Part shown: piece by piece, positions 61,440 through 64,000 of the stretch
Layout of the letters: each line of letters begins with the position of its first letter
Position numbering within the stretch: position 1 is the first letter of the stretch
Assembly: GCA_905182995.1 (NCBI GenBank)
Contig: CAJJDP010000147.1
Coordinates: 188,555-252,554, forward strand
Source: Paramecium octaurelia
Lineage: Eukaryota > Ciliophora > Oligohymenophorea > Peniculida > Parameciidae
Direction of reading: 5' to 3'
DNA length: 64,000 nt
Notes under the pieces: model-generated
The model's database searches: none
The model's input: only the letters and a program-made list of their open reading frames with translations
What the model was told of the DNA's origin: nothing
Position numbers and translations under genes: made by a program

Positions 61440-63966
61440 TCATTGATTCTATTTTAGTTCACCTTCAATATAATTTTACATAGAATTTGTTTCAAGTATC
61501 TTTAATGTCAATTTTATTTCTGAAAAAGCTACATAATCTTGCACAGGGTATTCTTAAAAGACATTCTAAAATTTTAGCAAGAAGTATTTCAGCTTTAATG
61601 ATTGATTCGATATTAAAATTTAAAGCTTGACTAACTGGAAAAATTTTTTGAAGTAACTATGAGTAAGTAAAAAGGTGATATCCTAATTTTAGAAATGATT
61701 TTTAAGCTCGTTTAATAGTTCCAACCCCTTAGTTATGATTTAGGAATTTTAAGGTGCCTATATGTTCCTCATAGAATTATAGTTTTTAAGGCTTTAGTCA
61801 TACAATTATTAACAATTAATCTATTGAAGCCATTCGGAAAAATCTCTTTAGGATTTTACTTAATATACCCTTCCATCTAAAATAATTTATTGTTGTTTCT
61901 AAAGTTGGTTTATGCATATCAAGCAAGATAATTAGAATCTGATTATGAATTATTTCAAAATATAAAACTATTCTTGGAGCATTATTTCTTTTTCAATTTC
62001 TTCAAATAATTATACTATCTTATTAGCCAAATTATATAAAGCAAAAATGTATTTATAAATCTCTATGAAGCTATTAGTATTCGGTTAGGGTAAAGGATTT
62101 GGTTATTAGGGTAAAGGATATGGTTATTAGGGTAAAGGATTTGGTTATTAGGGTAAAGTATGAATTTAAATTTATTAAGGCTATATATTTGTTTAAGGCT
62201 TTCTTACTTCATCAAAAATAGAATGAACTTATAATTATTCCCAAGTAATTCTTTTAGATGGATCATAGACAATCATTTTTTTAATCAGCTCTGTGAATAA
62301 TGGATTCTAAAGCTCTATCTAAATAATTTACATTATGCTTTTGGCACTCAAAAGGTCTATTTTTTATAGATTGATGAAATTCTATTAGTTCTCTTCTACT
62401 ATTTATCTCCTTAAACATTTTTTGAAATGCCAAATAATGTAATATCACTCCTAACTAAAGTTTATATGTAAAATAATACTGAAAAAATATCACATTAATA
62501 ATCGTAAGCTACTCCATGCAACAAAACTTCAGGAGCGGCAAATAATGGTGTGCCTGCCTCAGTAAAAGTAACGTCTTTGCCTATAATTTTGCCAACTCCG
62601 AAGTCGATAATCTAATTTAGTATAATAAACATACTTTAATGACATTTTTCCCTTATTAATTTTTCTTTAATAGAATATTATCTGGTTTAAGATCTCTGTG
62701 AATTACTCCAAGTTATTTCAGAAAACAATAGCCTTAAACAATTTAAAAAAGAATCTCAATGATTTCGTTTTCAGATAATTATTGTTTAGAATCAAATTTT
62801 TCTTTCAAATAACTTTGCAGACTTTAGTCACATTTCTCCATAATTAGGTAAGTATCTTGAGTGTTAATTATTATATCGACAATTTTTATCACATTTTCAT
62901 TATCTTTACCTTTAATTTAATCAAAAATTTATTTTTCTCTCGAGGTTCCTTCTTTCGTGTTTGGAATTACTTTGCAAACTAATTATTAATTATTTTTTAA
63001 ATCTTATGTATTGTATGTAGACCCTTAAGCTCCTGATCCAAGAATCGATTTAAGATTGACAAAATATTAATCTTTTAAGATCAAAAAATGAGAAGGCAAC
63101 CTTTACTCCAAATCGTCCCAATTTATTCTATCCTCTGGATTGTAGACAACGATTTTCGATATTAAAGAGAGTAATTCTACTGGAATAAAAGAATTCCTTG
63201 GACATTAAAAAGCATTCATAACTTGTAGGTCTTCGTGAAATTTTTGTAATTTAGAGAAGTCTTCAACATTTACTATATTATCTCCTTTGAAGCACATCAT
63301 GTAGTGAATCAATCCAAGCTATTTGAATAATATTAAAAAAGGCTTACAGCATAAATGTCACAAAGATCAGATTGTTTTATTTTCATAGATTTAGGATTAA
63401 ACAATTCTGGGGATTAGTAATATGGAGTTCGAGTTCGAGGATCTATTCTTCCATTTTCGTTTATACAATAATCAGATATCTAAATCAAATTAAAACTTTA
63501 CTTTTAAAATCATTCTATCATTTATTAACCTCTAGACAAGTATAGTTTTAGGAGTAAAATCTCTCACATTAATTTTCAGCCTTCTCAAATATTAATAGCC
63601 TCTTACAATTTGACCTAGAAAATCATGAATTTCATCGGAATTCAACGACATGGTTTTCCATCTTTAAATCAAGTATTGTTCAAAGGTAAATTCGCATAGC
63701 TCTGTGATGATATTAAAATTGCTATCATCCTCCCAAAAGTCGTAAACCCTTAAAGTATTAATATGTTTTTATTTTTCTAATTTGAGTCTTTTAAAAGCCT
63801 CTATTTCATTTCTATAATTATCCCCAAATTTTCTAATTTATTTTAGACAATAGACTTAATCCTAGTTGTCTTTACATTTGATTATTGGTCCTCTCCTACC
63901 CTCTACTATAATATCCTTCTAAGCATCGAAGGTATAATTGCCTATTTTACGTAGATGTCTATCCAT
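61440..63966 (-). CDS. Tandem pseudokinase-kinase protein
   Basis: 804 residues after introns of 22, 29, 23, 25 and 13 nt. First domain: start MDRHLRKIGNYTFDAQKD, Lys in VYCLKQI and Glu in NEIEAFKRL kept, but the catalytic loop is INVRDFTPKTILV (Lys and Asn lost) and DFG is SDYC, so it is probably inactive. A 15-residue linker leads to a second domain with GSGAQGS loop, CKVIPNTKE, GVIHRDLKPDNILL, IIDFGVGKI and AAPEVLLHG, all intact, and SKRITWEQLQVHSIF at the end, ULK/ATG1-like in flavour. A PLPQQPN heptad repeat and a 180-residue helical tail follow. The two domains share two intron positions (see findings). Confidence 0.88.
62083..62158 (-). repeat. 21-base tandem repeat encoding Pro/Gln heptads
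   Basis: Three and a half copies of a 21-base unit, ggttattagggtaaaggattt, the first copy shortened by 3 bases. On the coding (minus) strand it reads PLPQQPN / PLPQQPY in the kinase gene, just after the kinase domain, with TAA codons as Gln. On the plus strand the same bases read GYQGKGF, a misleading shadow. Likely a flexible, polymorphic linker. Confidence 0.85.
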
Positions 63967-64000
63967 TTATTGAATAAATAAATTAATAAATAATTTCAAA

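Noticed and set aside
62083..62158. Interstitial telomere-like sequence (contains ttaggg)
   Set aside because: Paramecium telomeres are GGGGTT/GGGTTT; the 21-base unit is different and lies in frame within the kinase gene.

Overview
The window is ciliate somatic (macronuclear) DNA, almost certainly from a Paramecium. TAA and TAG are read as glutamine and TGA is the only stop. This is tested directly in the uL2 ribosomal protein gene, where two family-conserved glutamines are encoded by TAG (13647-13649) and TAA (13358-13360). Introns are tiny, about 19-30 bases, GTA...TAG, and several dozen are needed to keep conserved proteins in frame. The DNA is AT-rich, genes are packed 16-40 bases apart on both strands, and there are two trichocyst matrix proteins. 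Any annotation made with the standard code breaks these genes into fragments; the models below were read by hand with the ciliate code.

Layout. 1-13 kb: a partial membrane protein, a mitochondrial oxoglutarate/malate-type carrier, two small genes, a trichocyst matrix protein, an aldo-keto reductase, a divergent myosin, a basic hypothetical gene and ribosomal protein uL2. 13.7-17.6 kb: weak genes, a possible decayed gene and two hypothetical genes. 17.8-23.4 kb: a copine, an ankyrin-type gene and a cyclin, the last two disturbed by an exact 1,352-base repeat around a single N at 21520, which looks like two contigs joined without merging their overlap. 23.5-35.8 kb: a DH-PX-FERM Rho exchange factor, coiled-coil proteins, a multi-pass membrane protein, a large Gly/Cys-rich receptor-like protein and a tandem-CXC (LIN54/tesmin type) DNA-binding protein. 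36.5-47.5 kb: small genes, an UNC93-like transporter, a DOMON-b561-b5-reductase redox protein, an ALKBH1-like dioxygenase, the U5 snRNP GTPase Snu114/EFTUD2 and ribosomal protein uS17. 48.4-57.6 kb: a PHO80-like cyclin, a macro-domain-like gene, a secreted protein, a second trichocyst matrix protein and a long coiled-coil gene. 58.3-64 kb: an alpha/beta hydrolase, a phosphatidylinositol 4-kinase and a tandem pseudokinase-kinase.

These are nuclear genes with separate roles and no operon logic. Themes are secretion and exocytosis (trichocyst proteins, copine, PI4K, RhoGEF, myosin), cell cycle (two cyclins, CXC protein), RNA and translation (Snu114, uL2, uS17, ALKBH1). The most notable finds are the pseudokinase-kinase protein, whose two halves share two intron positions, the four-module redox protein, and the assembly repeat. 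I saw no tRNA, rRNA, CRISPR array or transposon. Intron placement was done by eye; where I checked, spliced lengths of the well-supported genes are multiples of three.
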